Positions 41,206-49,098 of a DNA stretch of 64,000 nt are shown here, piece after piece (positions within the stretch are counted from its first letter, which is position 1; every line of letters begins with the position of its first letter). This DNA comes from Streptomyces sp. 1-11 (GTDB lineage Bacteria; Actinomycetota; Actinomycetes; Streptomycetales; Streptomycetaceae). The notes beneath the pieces were generated by a model. The model was not told where the DNA came from, made no database searches, and saw only the letters and a list, made by a program, of their open reading frames with translations. A program made the translations under genes and the position numbers. The stretch spans positions 310,001 to 374,000 of the forward strand of contig NZ_BJTV01000008.1 of assembly GCF_007176755.1 (NCBI RefSeq), in the 5' to 3' direction.

Positions 41206-41565
41206 TCAGCGCAACGCGTCCACGGCCACCTGCACACTGGGATGCAAGGTGATCACCTGGTCGAGTCCGGCCACGCGGAAGAGCTGGACCATCGCCGGGC
41301 TGAGCGCCGCGACCGAGAAGGAGGAGCCCGCCGCCTCGGCCTGACTGTAGGCCGTGACGAACGCCGTCATCCCGGTGGAGTCGCAGTAGTCCAGCGCCGA
41401 CAGGTCGGCGACGACGCCCACGCCCGTGCCGCGCAGCGCCTCCTCGACGGCCTGGCGGAAACCAGGACCCGTGTAGTGGTCCAGCTCACCGGCCAGGCGT
41501 ATGACCACCGCCCCCGTGGGGGAGGGGTCGATGCTGATGGCGAGAGCGCCCTCTGTGTCGTTCAC
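41206..41565 (-). CDS. STAS domain anti-sigma factor antagonist
   Basis: A 119-residue single-domain STAS protein (RsbV/BldG-like). The phosphoacceptor loop is LDYCDSTGMTAFV with Ser63 (Thr64 adjacent). Such proteins bind and inhibit an RsbW-type anti-sigma kinase when dephosphorylated, freeing the sigma factor. GTG 41565 has AGGAGA 4 bp upstream; longer frames are unsupported. The gene is divergent from the giant hybrid regulator at 41960 and is the first of three STAS genes within 6 kb, so it is a natural partner of the phosphatases and ATPase domains encoded next door. No sigma factor is visible nearby. Confidence 0.9.
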   Translation of the reverse strand: MNDTEGALAISIDPSPTGAVVIRLAGELDHYTGPGFRQAVEEALRGTGVGVVADLSALDYCDSTGMTAFVTAYSQAEAAGSSFSVAALSPAMVQLFRVAGLDQVITLHPSVQVAVDALR

Positions 41566-41959
41566 CAGGTCTCCTGTGCGGCGGGTCGGCCTCGGCGGGG
41601 CGGCAGGATCGCGTCCGGCGGTCGTGTCCCACGAGGAGCACCACGCCCGCTCCCGCGCCCTTTGTCGCCATGCGTTCCCCGCGCGGGTTTCCCCACCGGC
41701 CTGGATTATCCTATGAGCCCCCGGCCGACCGCCCGGGATTGCGCGACCTGCCTTCCTGGATCGTTTGTTCGCGGTGTTCGCCGCGAAACCGGCCGGAGTG
41801 GTGAGGGCCGTCACTCGCGCGGGGGCGGGAGGCGCACGACGGCGTCGGGGGGCGATCCCGGGGCAGACGGGCGTGGGTACGGGTCAGGGGACGGTCGCGG
41901 ACGCCATCGGCTTCGGTGAGGGCCACGGGGCTGGGCCGGCATGAAAGGAAGGGTGTCGC
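41566..41959. other. Divergent control region of the partner-switching island
   Basis: The 394-bp gap holds no convincing gene. It contains a perfect inverted repeat TTCGCGG-N6-CCGCGAA at 41768-41787 and a locally AT-richer patch around 41702-41720 (GGATTATCCTATGAG). It must contain promoters for the STAS gene and the hybrid regulator. I do not see a clean SigB-type consensus. Confidence 0.45.
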
Positions 41960-44900
41960 GTGTCACGCGCCGACGAGGCTGGAGACAGGCCGACCACAGC
42001 GGCCGGTGACGAGCTGTTCGCCGCCGACCCCGAGGTCGGCGGGGACCTCGCCCGGGTGGACTGGGGCGCCACGCCGCTCGGCCCGCCGCGGGAATGGCCG
42101 CAGAGCCTGCAGACGGCCGTCAGCATCCTGCTCTCCTCCCGGTTCCCCATGTGGATGGCCTGGGGCGAGCAGCTGACCTTCTTCTGCAACGACGCCTACC
42201 GGCGTGACACGCTCGGCCGCAAGTACCCGTGGGCGCTGGGACGGCCCGCGAGCGAGGTGTGGGCGGAGATCTGGGACGACATCGGCCCGCGCATCCGGAC
42301 CGTGCTCAGCACCGGCCAGGCGACCTGGGACGAGGGCCTGCGGCTCTTCCTGGAACGCTCCGGCTACAGCGAGGAGACGTACCACACGTTCTCCTACAGC
42401 CCGCTGCGGAACGACGACGGCGCCGTGGTGGGCATGCTGTGCGTGGTCAGCGAGGAAACCGACCGGGTGATCGGCGAGCGGCGGATGGCCACGCTGCGGG
42501 ACCTGGGATCCGATCCGAGCGTGATCCGCACCGAGCAGGAGGTGCTGGCCTTCGCGGACCGGCAACTGGCCCGCAACCCCCTGGACCTGCCCTTCACCCT
42601 GACCTACCTGTTCGACGGCGACACCGCCCGCCTGACCGGATCGACCGGGATACCCGCCGGACACCCGGCCGCTCCGGCCACCCTCCCGGCCACCCTCCCG
42701 GACGGCGGCACGGACGGCGTCTGGCCAGCCGCGGCCCTGCTCGGGGGAGAGACCGTGCTCGTGCCGCTCGCCGGCGACGACGCCACCGGCCTGCCCCGCG
42801 GCGACTGGCCGGAACCGCCCGTCGAGGCACTCGTCGTCCCCCTGCTGCGCCAGGGCAGCGCACCGTACGGCTTCCTCGTCGCGGCCCTCAACCGCTACCG
42901 CGTCCTGGACGAGGGGTACCGGGGCTTCGTCGAGCTGGCCGCGGGACACATCGCCTCGGGCATCGGCAGCGCCCGCAACTACGAGGCGCAGCAGCGGCGT
43001 GCCGAGGAACTGGCCGAGCTGGACCGCGCCAAGACCGCCTTCTTCTCCAACATCAGCCATGAGTTCCGCACCCCGCTGACCCTGATCATGGGCCCCCTCG
43101 AGGAACTGCGCGGCCGGCTCGGAGACGCGGACGAGCAGGTGCGGCAGGACCTCGACGCCGTGCACCGCAACGGGCTGCGGCTGGGCAAGCTGGTCAACGC
43201 GCTGCTGGACTTCTCCCGCATCGAGGCGGGGCGGATGCAGGCCCGCTACGGGCCGGTCGACCTGGCCGTGGTGACCGCCGAACTGGCCAGCGTCTTCCGG
43301 TCGGCCGTGGAGCGGGCCGGGCTCACCTTCGACGTGGACTGTCCGCCCCTGGACCAGCCGGTGCACGTCGACCTCGGCATGTGGGAGAAGGTGATCCTCA
43401 ACCTGCTCAGCAACGCGCTGAAGTTCACCTTCGAAGGCGGGATCCGGGTCAGCGTGCGCGGCGAGGACGCGCACGCCGTCGTCACCGTCGCCGACACCGG
43501 CATCGGTGTGCCCGAGGCGGAGATGCCCCGGCTGTTCGAACGCTTCCACCGCATCGAGAACACCCGCTCCCGGTCGAACGAGGGCAGCGGCATCGGCCTC
43601 GCCCTGGTGCAGGAACTCGTCGGCCTGCACGGCGGCGAGATCGAGGCCGACAGCACCGAGGGCGAAGGCACCGCCTTCACCATCCGGATCCCGCTGGGCA
43701 CCGCCCACCTGCCCGCGGACTCCGTGGTGGCCGCACCGGGCGGCGCCGTGCTCCCCACCGACGCCGACCCCTACGTCCTGGAGGCCCTGCGCTGGCTGCC
43801 GGGCACCGACGCGGGCGCCCCGGGGAGCACCGGGGTGCCGACCGACGCCGGCGCCGCCGACCCGGGCCCCGGGCGGACGGCCGGCGCCCGGGTGCTGGTG
43901 GCCGACGACAACGCCGACATGCGCGAGTACCTCACCCGCATCCTCGTCGCCGCGGGATACGAGGTCACCACCGTCACCGACGGCGTGGAAGCCCTCGACT
44001 CCGTGCGCCGCGGCGCGCCCGACCTCGTCATCAGCGACGTGATGATGCCCCGGCTCGACGGGCTGGAACTGGTGGAGCGGCTCCGCGGGGACGCGCGCAC
44101 GGCCTCGGTGCCCGTGCTGCTGCTGTCGGCCCGGGCCGGGCAGGAGGCGTCGATCGAGGGCCTGCAGGCGGGGGCCGACGACTACCTGGTCAAGCCGTTC
44201 GTCGCCGCCGAGCTGCTGGCGCGGGTGCGCGCGAACATACTGCTGGCCCGGCTGCGCGGCCACCACCTGCGCTGGCGGGCGGCGCTCATCGACTCCCTGC
44301 AGGAGGCGTTCTTCGTCTGCGACGAGTCCGGCGCCGTCATCGAGATCAACACCGCGTTCACCGACATCCTCGGTTACGGACCCGAAGACCTCCCCTACAC
44401 CCCGATCCACCCTTGGTGGCCGGACGCCGCCGCCGACCCGGAGGCGCACCGGCAGGTCGGAGACGCCTTCGCCGACCTGCTGGAACGCCCCCGCGGCTCC
44501 TGCACGGTGCCCGTCACCCACCGCGACGGGCACCGTCTGTGGGTGGCCGTCACCTGGAACAAGGCCGAGGACCCCGACACCGGTCGCCGGGTCACCGTCT
44601 GCACCTTCCGCGACGTCACCGCCGAGCACTACGCCGTCCAGCGCGAGACGGCCCTGGCCGCGCTGAGCACCTCGCTGTCCCGGGCCACCAGTCTGGCCGA
44701 GGCGCTCTCCGGGGCCCTCGCCGAACTCAAGGTCATCTGGCGTGCCCGGCAGGTGGTGGCCGCCGTCTTCGAACGCGGCGACGTACCGGCTCTCACGGCC
44801 ACGGACGGGGACCTGCGGTGGGAGGACCTGCCGGCCGGGCGCCGCGACGCGCTCGCCGAAGTGCGCCGCCGGCCACCGCTGGCCCCGATGGCCGAGGACA

Positions 44901-46138
44901 CGGGCGCCGGCGTCCTGCTGGAACACCCCGAGGGCTCGCTCGCCCTGTGGGTCGACCTGGGCGAGGACCGGCCGTTCAGCTCCGAGGACCAGTTGCTGCT
45001 GTCGCTGCTGGCCGGGCACCTCGCGCAGGGCCTGGTCCGGGCCCACCAGATCGACCAGCAGCGGGAGACCGCCATCGCGCTGCAGCGGGCCATCCTGGGT
45101 CCGGCCAGGCTCCCCGACGGCTTCGCGGTGCGCTACGAGCCCGCGACCCGGCCGCTGGAGGTGGGGGGCGACTGGTACGACACCGTCGCCCTCCCGAAGG
45201 GGCGGATCGGCATCGTCGTCGGCGACTGCGTCGGACGGGGCCTGGAGGCGGCCAGCGTCATGGGGCAGCTGCGCAGCGCCTGCCGCGCGCTGATGCTGGA
45301 GGACTCCAGCCCGGCGAAGACCCTGATGGCCCTCGACCGGTTCGCGGCCAGCGTGCCGGGCGCCCTGTGCACGACCGTGTTCTGCGGCGTCCTCGACCCC
45401 GGCACGGGCGAGCTGACCTACTCCAGCGCCGGGCACCCGCCCGGCATCATCGCGCACCCCGACGGCACCACCGCGCTGCTGGAGGAGGGCCGTTCCCTGC
45501 CGCTGGCCGTGCGGCCGGGCAGGCAGCGGCCGGAGGCCGCGTGCACCCTGCCCCCGCGTGCCACGCTGCTGCTGTACACCGACGGGCTCGTGGAGCGCCG
45601 CCGGCGCCCGCTCCACGCGGGGATCGACCAGGCGAGCAAGGCTGTGCAGGATGGCCGCGACGTCCCGCTCGACGACCTCGCCAGCGAGGTGATGGCCCGG
45701 CTCGCGCCGGCCGGCGGCTACGACGACGACGTGGCGCTGCTGCTCTACCGCCACCCGGCGCCCCTGGAGATGTCCTTCCCCGCCGAGTCCTCCCAGCTCG
45801 CGCCGGTCCGCAAGGCGCTGCGCACCTGGCTCGACGAGTGCGACCTCCCGCCCCACACCATCCAGAACGTTCTCGTCGCCGCCGGGGAGGCGTGCGCCAA
45901 CGCCATCGAGCACGGCCACCGGCACGACGCGGGGGAGGGCGTGCGGCTGCGCGCCGAGGCCCTCGCCGACATCCTCCGGCTGACCGTCGCCGACAGCGGC
46001 CGGTGGAAGACCCCCCAGCCGGAGCTCAACCCGCACCGCGGCCGGGGCGTGGCCCTGATGCGGGCCATGATGCAGCAGGTGACCATCAGTCCGGGCCCCG
46101 CCGGCACCACCGTCGACATGCAGATGAGGATCGCCTGA
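41960..46138 (+). CDS. Giant hybrid regulator: PAS-GAF-HisKA-HATPase-REC-PAS-GAF-PP2C-HATPase
   Basis: A 1392-residue cytosolic protein joining a full hybrid sensor kinase to a partner switch. In order: PAS-like input (about 45-170), GAF (190-345), HisKA with His367 in SNISHEFRTPLTL, HATPase with NLLSNALKF and GSGIGLALVQE, receiver domain with Asp693 in VISDVMMPRLDG, a second PAS (about 775-890), a second GAF (about 900-1030), SpoIIE-type PP2C (about 1045-1255; D1071 in GGDWYD, GDCVGRGLEAA, YTDGL, GYDDDVALL) and an RsbW-like ATPase (about 1260-1392; N1314 in GEACANAIEHGH). Phosphorelay could thus gate the phosphatase within the same chain. GTG 41960 has GGAAGGG 6 bp upstream. Its stop overlaps the next STAS start (TGATG), so antagonist and regulator are made together. 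Confidence 0.9.
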   Translation: MSRADEAGDRPTTAAGDELFAADPEVGGDLARVDWGATPLGPPREWPQSLQTAVSILLSSRFPMWMAWGEQLTFFCNDAYRRDTLGRKYPWALGRPASEVWAEIWDDIGPRIRTVLSTGQATWDEGLRLFLERSGYSEETYHTFSYSPLRNDDGAVVGMLCVVSEETDRVIGERRMATLRDLGSDPSVIRTEQEVLAFADRQLARNPLDLPFTLTYLFDGDTARLTGSTGIPAGHPAAPATLPATLPDGGTDGVWPAAALLGGETVLVPLAGDDATGLPRGDWPEPPVEALVVPLLRQGSAPYGFLVAALNRYRVLDEGYRGFVELAAGHIASGIGSARNYEAQQRRAEELAELDRAKTAFFSNISHEFRTPLTLIMGPLEELRGRLGDADEQVRQDLDAVHRNGLRLGKLVNALLDFSRIEAGRMQARYGPVDLAVVTAELASVFRSAVERAGLTFDVDCPPLDQPVHVDLGMWEKVILNLLSNALKFTFEGGIRVSVRGEDAHAVVTVADTGIGVPEAEMPRLFERFHRIENTRSRSNEGSGIGLALVQELVGLHGGEIEADSTEGEGTAFTIRIPLGTAHLPADSVVAAPGGAVLPTDADPYVLEALRWLPGTDAGAPGSTGVPTDAGAADPGPGRTAGARVLVADDNADMREYLTRILVAAGYEVTTVTDGVEALDSVRRGAPDLVISDVMMPRLDGLELVERLRGDARTASVPVLLLSARAGQEASIEGLQAGADDYLVKPFVAAELLARVRANILLARLRGHHLRWRAALIDSLQEAFFVCDESGAVIEINTAFTDILGYGPEDLPYTPIHPWWPDAAADPEAHRQVGDAFADLLERPRGSCTVPVTHRDGHRLWVAVTWNKAEDPDTGRRVTVCTFRDVTAEHYAVQRETALAALSTSLSRATSLAEALSGALAELKVIWRARQVVAAVFERGDVPALTATDGDLRWEDLPAGRRDALAEVRRRPPLAPMAEDTGAGVLLEHPEGSLALWVDLGEDRPFSSEDQLLLSLLAGHLAQGLVRAHQIDQQRETAIALQRAILGPARLPDGFAVRYEPATRPLEVGGDWYDTVALPKGRIGIVVGDCVGRGLEAASVMGQLRSACRALMLEDSSPAKTLMALDRFAASVPGALCTTVFCGVLDPGTGELTYSSAGHPPGIIAHPDGTTALLEEGRSLPLAVRPGRQRPEAACTLPPRATLLLYTDGLVERRRRPLHAGIDQASKAVQDGRDVPLDDLASEVMARLAPAGGYDDDVALLLYRHPAPLEMSFPAESSQLAPVRKALRTWLDECDLPPHTIQNVLVAAGEACANAIEHGHRHDAGEGVRLRAEALADILRLTVADSGRWKTPQPELNPHRGRGVALMRAMMQQVTISPGPAGTTVDMQMRIA

Positions 46139-46455
46139 TGACCACCCCCCTTGTCGTCAACGCCGGCCGGGGCCCCGAGGGCACCCTCCGGCTCGCGGTC
46201 AGCGGCGAGATCGACATGAGCAACGCCGGCTCCCTGGCCGAGGCCCTCGCCGCGGACACCGGGCCCGTCGTCCTGGACCTGACCGAGGTGGAGTACCTCG
46301 ACAGCGCCGGGCTGAGCGTGCTCTTCGCCCACGCCGACCGGCTGGAACTCGTCGTGAAGCCGCTGCTGGAGCCCGTGCTGACCGTCTCGGGCCTCATCGA
46401 GCTGGTCACCGTCCGCGGCCTCGGCCCGGAAGACGTGGCGCATCATGAACGGTGA
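46138..46455 (+). CDS. STAS domain anti-sigma factor antagonist, coupled to the hybrid regulator
   Basis: A 105-residue STAS protein with phosphoacceptor loop VEYLDSAGLSVLFAHA (Ser56). The ATG overlaps the stop of the 1392-residue regulator by one base (TGATG), so translation is coupled and the two proteins are probably direct partners: the regulator's C-terminal ATPase as kinase, its PP2C domain as phosphatase. The C-terminal part (LLEPVLTVSGLIELVTVRGL) is a normal STAS end. The next STAS gene begins 60 bp later, so they share a transcript. Confidence 0.9.
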   Translation: MTTPLVVNAGRGPEGTLRLAVSGEIDMSNAGSLAEALAADTGPVVLDLTEVEYLDSAGLSVLFAHADRLELVVKPLLEPVLTVSGLIELVTVRGLGPEDVAHHER

Positions 46456-46515
46456 CCCGGCGGGCCCTGTGGCCCCGCCCGCGTCCGCAGTACCCGAGCC
46501 CGCCGGCCAGGAGTG

Positions 46516-46935
46516 ATGACCAACGTGACCGAGACCCTCCGCGTGACCGTTCAGCACGCCGACGCCGACGCCGACGCCACCGCCGCCGTCGTCACCGTCG
46601 CCGGGGACATGGACCTGCACACGGCGTCCGCGCTGAGCGAGCACGCCCTGACCGTCGTGCAGGAAGGCGCCCCGAACCTGGTCCTGGACCTGGCGCAGGT
46701 CGACTTCGTCGACTCCACCGGCCTGAGCACCCTCATCAACCTCATGCACGCGACGCAGCAGGCGCACGGCTCGCTGCGCCTCGCCGCCGTCCCCGACCGC
46801 CTCGCCCGCATGGTCACCATGACCGGCATCTCCCAGCTGATCCCCGTCCACGCCACGGTCGCCGAGGCGCTGGCGGTGCGGGCCGCGGACGATCCGGCCG
46901 GCCGTGCCGCCGGCGAGGCCCGCTCCGTCGGCTGA
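46516..46935 (+). CDS. STAS domain anti-sigma factor antagonist
   Basis: A 139-residue STAS protein with the phosphoacceptor loop VDFVDSTGLSTLINLMHA (Ser67, Thr68). After an acidic/Ala-rich N-terminus with a DADADAD run it follows the standard fold through to ISQLIPVHATVAEAL. The start is uncertain: GTG 46513, ATG 46516 and GTG 46525 are all in frame, and AGGAG overlaps the first two, giving the third the best spacing. It follows the previous STAS gene by 60 bp. Two adjacent antagonists suggest that the ATPase domains in this island discriminate between partners. Confidence 0.88.
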   Translation: MTNVTETLRVTVQHADADADATAAVVTVAGDMDLHTASALSEHALTVVQEGAPNLVLDLAQVDFVDSTGLSTLINLMHATQQAHGSLRLAAVPDRLARMVTMTGISQLIPVHATVAEALAVRAADDPAGRAAGEARSVG

Positions 46936-46952
46936 CGCCCCCGCCCAGGCCG

Positions 46953-47014
46953 CCGCGAGGCCGTCGAGCACCCGCGCGGTACCCCGCGAGGGCGTCGGGC
47001 AGCCGCGCGGTACC
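46953..47014. repeat. 31-bp tandem duplication
   Basis: Two abutting 31-bp units (46953-46983 and 46984-47014) beginning CCGCGAGG and ending CCGCGCGGTACC differ at three positions. They lie between the STAS gene and the MEDS-STAS gene, about 90 bp before the latter. Confidence 0.85.
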
Positions 47015-47105
47015 TGCCGTGACCTGGGCGGCAATACCTTGCGATAGGCTGCGTGGCGCTTATTCCTGACACATCCCGATCCGGTCGCACGAGGGAGGAG
47101 GCCCG

Positions 47106-47984
47106 ATGTACGGCACATGGCCGCCCGTGAGCGGCGAAACCGCCGCGGACCGCCATCTCGCGGTGGACTACTCCAGCGACGCCGAGTGGGCGGACCACCT
47201 GGTGGCCTTCGTCCGGGCGGGACTGGACGGGGGCGAGCACGTGCAGTACTTCGCGGACGCCACCGATCCCGCCCTGGTCACGCGTACCCTCACGAACCGG
47301 GGCGTGGACGCCGCCGCCGCCCTGCGGCGGGGACAGCTCATGGTGGCGACCGCCGACGAGACCTACCTGGCCGGTGCCCGCTTCGATCCGGACGCGATGA
47401 TCGGCCTGTGGCGGGAAGCCGTCGACGACGCCGCCGCGCGGGGATTCCGCGGCCTGCGGGCGATCGGTGAGATGTCCTGGGGCGCCCGGGACATAGCGGG
47501 CGCCGAGCGCCTGCTGGAGTACGAGTTGCGCATCCATCACGAGGTGTTCGAGCGGCTGCCCCTGCGGGCGTGGTGCTTCTACGACCGGCGCCTGCTGTCC
47601 GTCCAGGACCTGCGGGTGCTGGCGGGGGCGCACCTGGCGCGGACCGGCGCCGGCGCGGCCCGGACCGCCGGCCGGGGGGAACTGTCGGCGGCGCCTCTGG
47701 CCGGGCCGCCCGGGTTCCGGCTGGCCGGGTCGGCCGGCTACGAGAGCCGCCGGGTCGTCTCCTCGACGGCGGCCGCGCTCGCCGCGTCCCCGGCGGAGCG
47801 CGTCACGCTCGACCTGTCGGTCCTGGACCATCTCGACGTCGCGGGGCTGGCCGACCTCGCCGACGCGGCGCGCAGACGGCCCTCCGGCATACCCGTGCGT
47901 CTCCTCGGGGCCCCGCCCGCGCTCGAGCGCATGCTGGCACTCTTCCCGGAGCTGAGGGACGGCCTGGAGGTGGCCGGACGGTGA
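47106..47984 (+). CDS. MEDS-STAS protein with altered phosphoacceptor site
   Basis: A 292-residue protein. Residues about 15-170 form a MEDS domain (DcmR-type sensory domain, P-loop-like; DYSSDAEWADHLVAFVRAGL, GEHVQYFADATD, and GEMSWGARDIAGAERLLEYE). Residues about 195-292 form a STAS domain (VTLDLSVLDHLDVAGLADLA). The usual phosphoserine position reads D244-V245-A-G, so this STAS cannot be phosphorylated in the normal way and may act as a permanent binder or decoy. ATG 47106 has GGGAGGAGG upstream. Its stop overlaps the next start (GTGA), coupling it to a MEDS-ATPase: both share the same sensory domain and likely ligand. Confidence 0.87.
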   Translation: MYGTWPPVSGETAADRHLAVDYSSDAEWADHLVAFVRAGLDGGEHVQYFADATDPALVTRTLTNRGVDAAAALRRGQLMVATADETYLAGARFDPDAMIGLWREAVDDAAARGFRGLRAIGEMSWGARDIAGAERLLEYELRIHHEVFERLPLRAWCFYDRRLLSVQDLRVLAGAHLARTGAGAARTAGRGELSAAPLAGPPGFRLAGSAGYESRRVVSSTAAALAASPAERVTLDLSVLDHLDVAGLADLADAARRRPSGIPVRLLGAPPALERMLALFPELRDGLEVAGR

Positions 47985-48940
47985 CCACGAGCACCCGGCA
48001 GACCTCGGTCTCCACCCGGACCGACGCCGCCTTCAGCCACCCTGCCCTCTTCTACACCGGCGACGACGACTACGCGAAGAAAGTCGGCGACTTCGTCCGC
48101 GCGGAAGCGGCCCGCGGCCGTCCTGTGCTGGTCGCGGTCCCCGGCGGACGCCTCACACTGCTCCAGGACGCCGTCGGCGGCGGACACCAGGACGTCACCT
48201 GGGCCGATATGCGGCACGAGGGACGCAACCCGGGGCGTCTGCTGTCGCTGATCCAGCAGTTCTGCGACCGGCACGCGGACCGCCACCCCGCCGTCGTCAG
48301 CGAGCCGGTCTGGCCCGGGCGCACCCCCGCGGAGGTACGGGAGGCCACCCGCCACGAGGCGCTGACGAACCTGGCGTTCTCCGGCCGCCGCGCCGCGATC
48401 CTGTGCCCCTACGACACCGCCCTGCCCGAGGACGTGCTCGAACAGGCGCACCGCACGCATCCCGCGGTCGGCGACGGCCCCGACGGCTTCCGGCCCAGCC
48501 CGCGCTACGCGGACCCGCACGCGGTCTGCCGCGACTGCGACGCGCCTCTGCCCGAACCGGCCGACCCGGTCGTCCTGCACTTCCAGGAGGGGGACCTCGG
48601 AGCCGTACGCGACGCGGCGGCGGCCTGGGCCGAGCGGGCGGGCCTGGCCCCGCGCCGCCGCACCGACTGGCTGCTGGCCGTCAACGAGGCCACCGGCAAC
48701 TCGGTGCGGCACGGCGGCGGACGAGGCACCCTGCGCCTGTGGCGCGCGGACGGCAGCGTCGTCGCCGAGGCACGGGACCGGGGACGGCTGACGGACCCGC
48801 TCGTCGGCCGGCGCCGCCCCGACCCGTTCTCCCCGAACGGCGGCCGAGGCGTCTGGATGATGCACCAGCTCTGCGACCTGGTGGAGATCCGGACGCCGCC
48901 GGCCGGTCTGGTCGTGCGCCTGCACGTAGCGCTGGCATGA
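47981..48940 (+). CDS. RsbA-like MEDS-HATPase anti-sigma regulatory protein
   Basis: A 319-residue protein with an N-terminal MEDS domain (about 18-190; FSHPALFYTGDDDYAKKVGD, then FVRAEAARGRPVLVAVPG) and a C-terminal RsbW-like HATPase (about 195-319). The N-box is LLAVNEATGNSVRHGGG (N240), and the G-box is GGRGVWMMHQLCDLVEI. This layout defines the streptomycete 'anti-sigma factor RsbA family' proteins. A four-cysteine-like patch between domains (AVCRDCDAPLPEPADP) has only two cysteines. It is GTGA-coupled to the MEDS-STAS gene and would be its kinase partner or sigma-binding partner. The MEDS ligand is unknown. Confidence 0.9.
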   Translation: MTTSTRQTSVSTRTDAAFSHPALFYTGDDDYAKKVGDFVRAEAARGRPVLVAVPGGRLTLLQDAVGGGHQDVTWADMRHEGRNPGRLLSLIQQFCDRHADRHPAVVSEPVWPGRTPAEVREATRHEALTNLAFSGRRAAILCPYDTALPEDVLEQAHRTHPAVGDGPDGFRPSPRYADPHAVCRDCDAPLPEPADPVVLHFQEGDLGAVRDAAAAWAERAGLAPRRRTDWLLAVNEATGNSVRHGGGRGTLRLWRADGSVVAEARDRGRLTDPLVGRRRPDPFSPNGGRGVWMMHQLCDLVEIRTPPAGLVVRLHVALA

Positions 48941-49098
48941 GCGGACAGCCGGCCACCGGGTCACGGATTCAGCTTCGGAAGCGTAAGCCGGGCCTTTCGG
49001 GTGTATACGAGCCTGACAGGGCGCTGACCGATGTCGCGCGAGACAGTGACCTGACCGACAGACGCGGCAGGCGGTTCGGCGAGGGCAGGACGAGATGA
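48937..49098 (+). CDS. Possible 53-residue bridging peptide
   Basis: An open frame starts at an ATG overlapping the previous stop (ATGA) and ends with a TGA overlapping the next start (ATGA), a neat double coupling. The product (MSGQPATGSRIQLRKRKPGL, then SGVYEPDRALTDVARDSDLT) is basic, then charged, with no known motif. The interval has somewhat lower GC at third positions than the flanking genes and contains a SigB-like promoter pattern, so it may equally be a non-coding leader. I rate it as uncertain. Confidence 0.3.
   Translation: MSGQPATGSRIQLRKRKPGLSGVYEPDRALTDVARDSDLTDRRGRRFGEGRTR
48981..49004 (+). promoter_or_regulatory. SigB-like promoter candidate before the PAS-GAF-PP2C gene
   Basis: GCGT-N14-GGGTGT agrees with the SigB-family pattern GNNT-N14-16-GGGTAY apart from one base, 91 bp before the start at 49095. 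The gene it would drive is itself a partner-switch phosphatase, so SigB-type feedback is plausible. Confidence 0.35.

Noticed and set aside
41113..42000. Mobile element or attachment site near the 27-bp duplication
   Set aside because: No transposase, integrase, tRNA or flanking inverted repeat; the duplication is local replication slippage.
41963..46036. A 1357-codon open frame antisense to the giant hybrid regulator
   Set aside because: Long antisense frames are expected at this GC content; the translation is low-complexity Gly/Val/Arg with no domain, and the plus strand carries intact kinase and phosphatase motifs.
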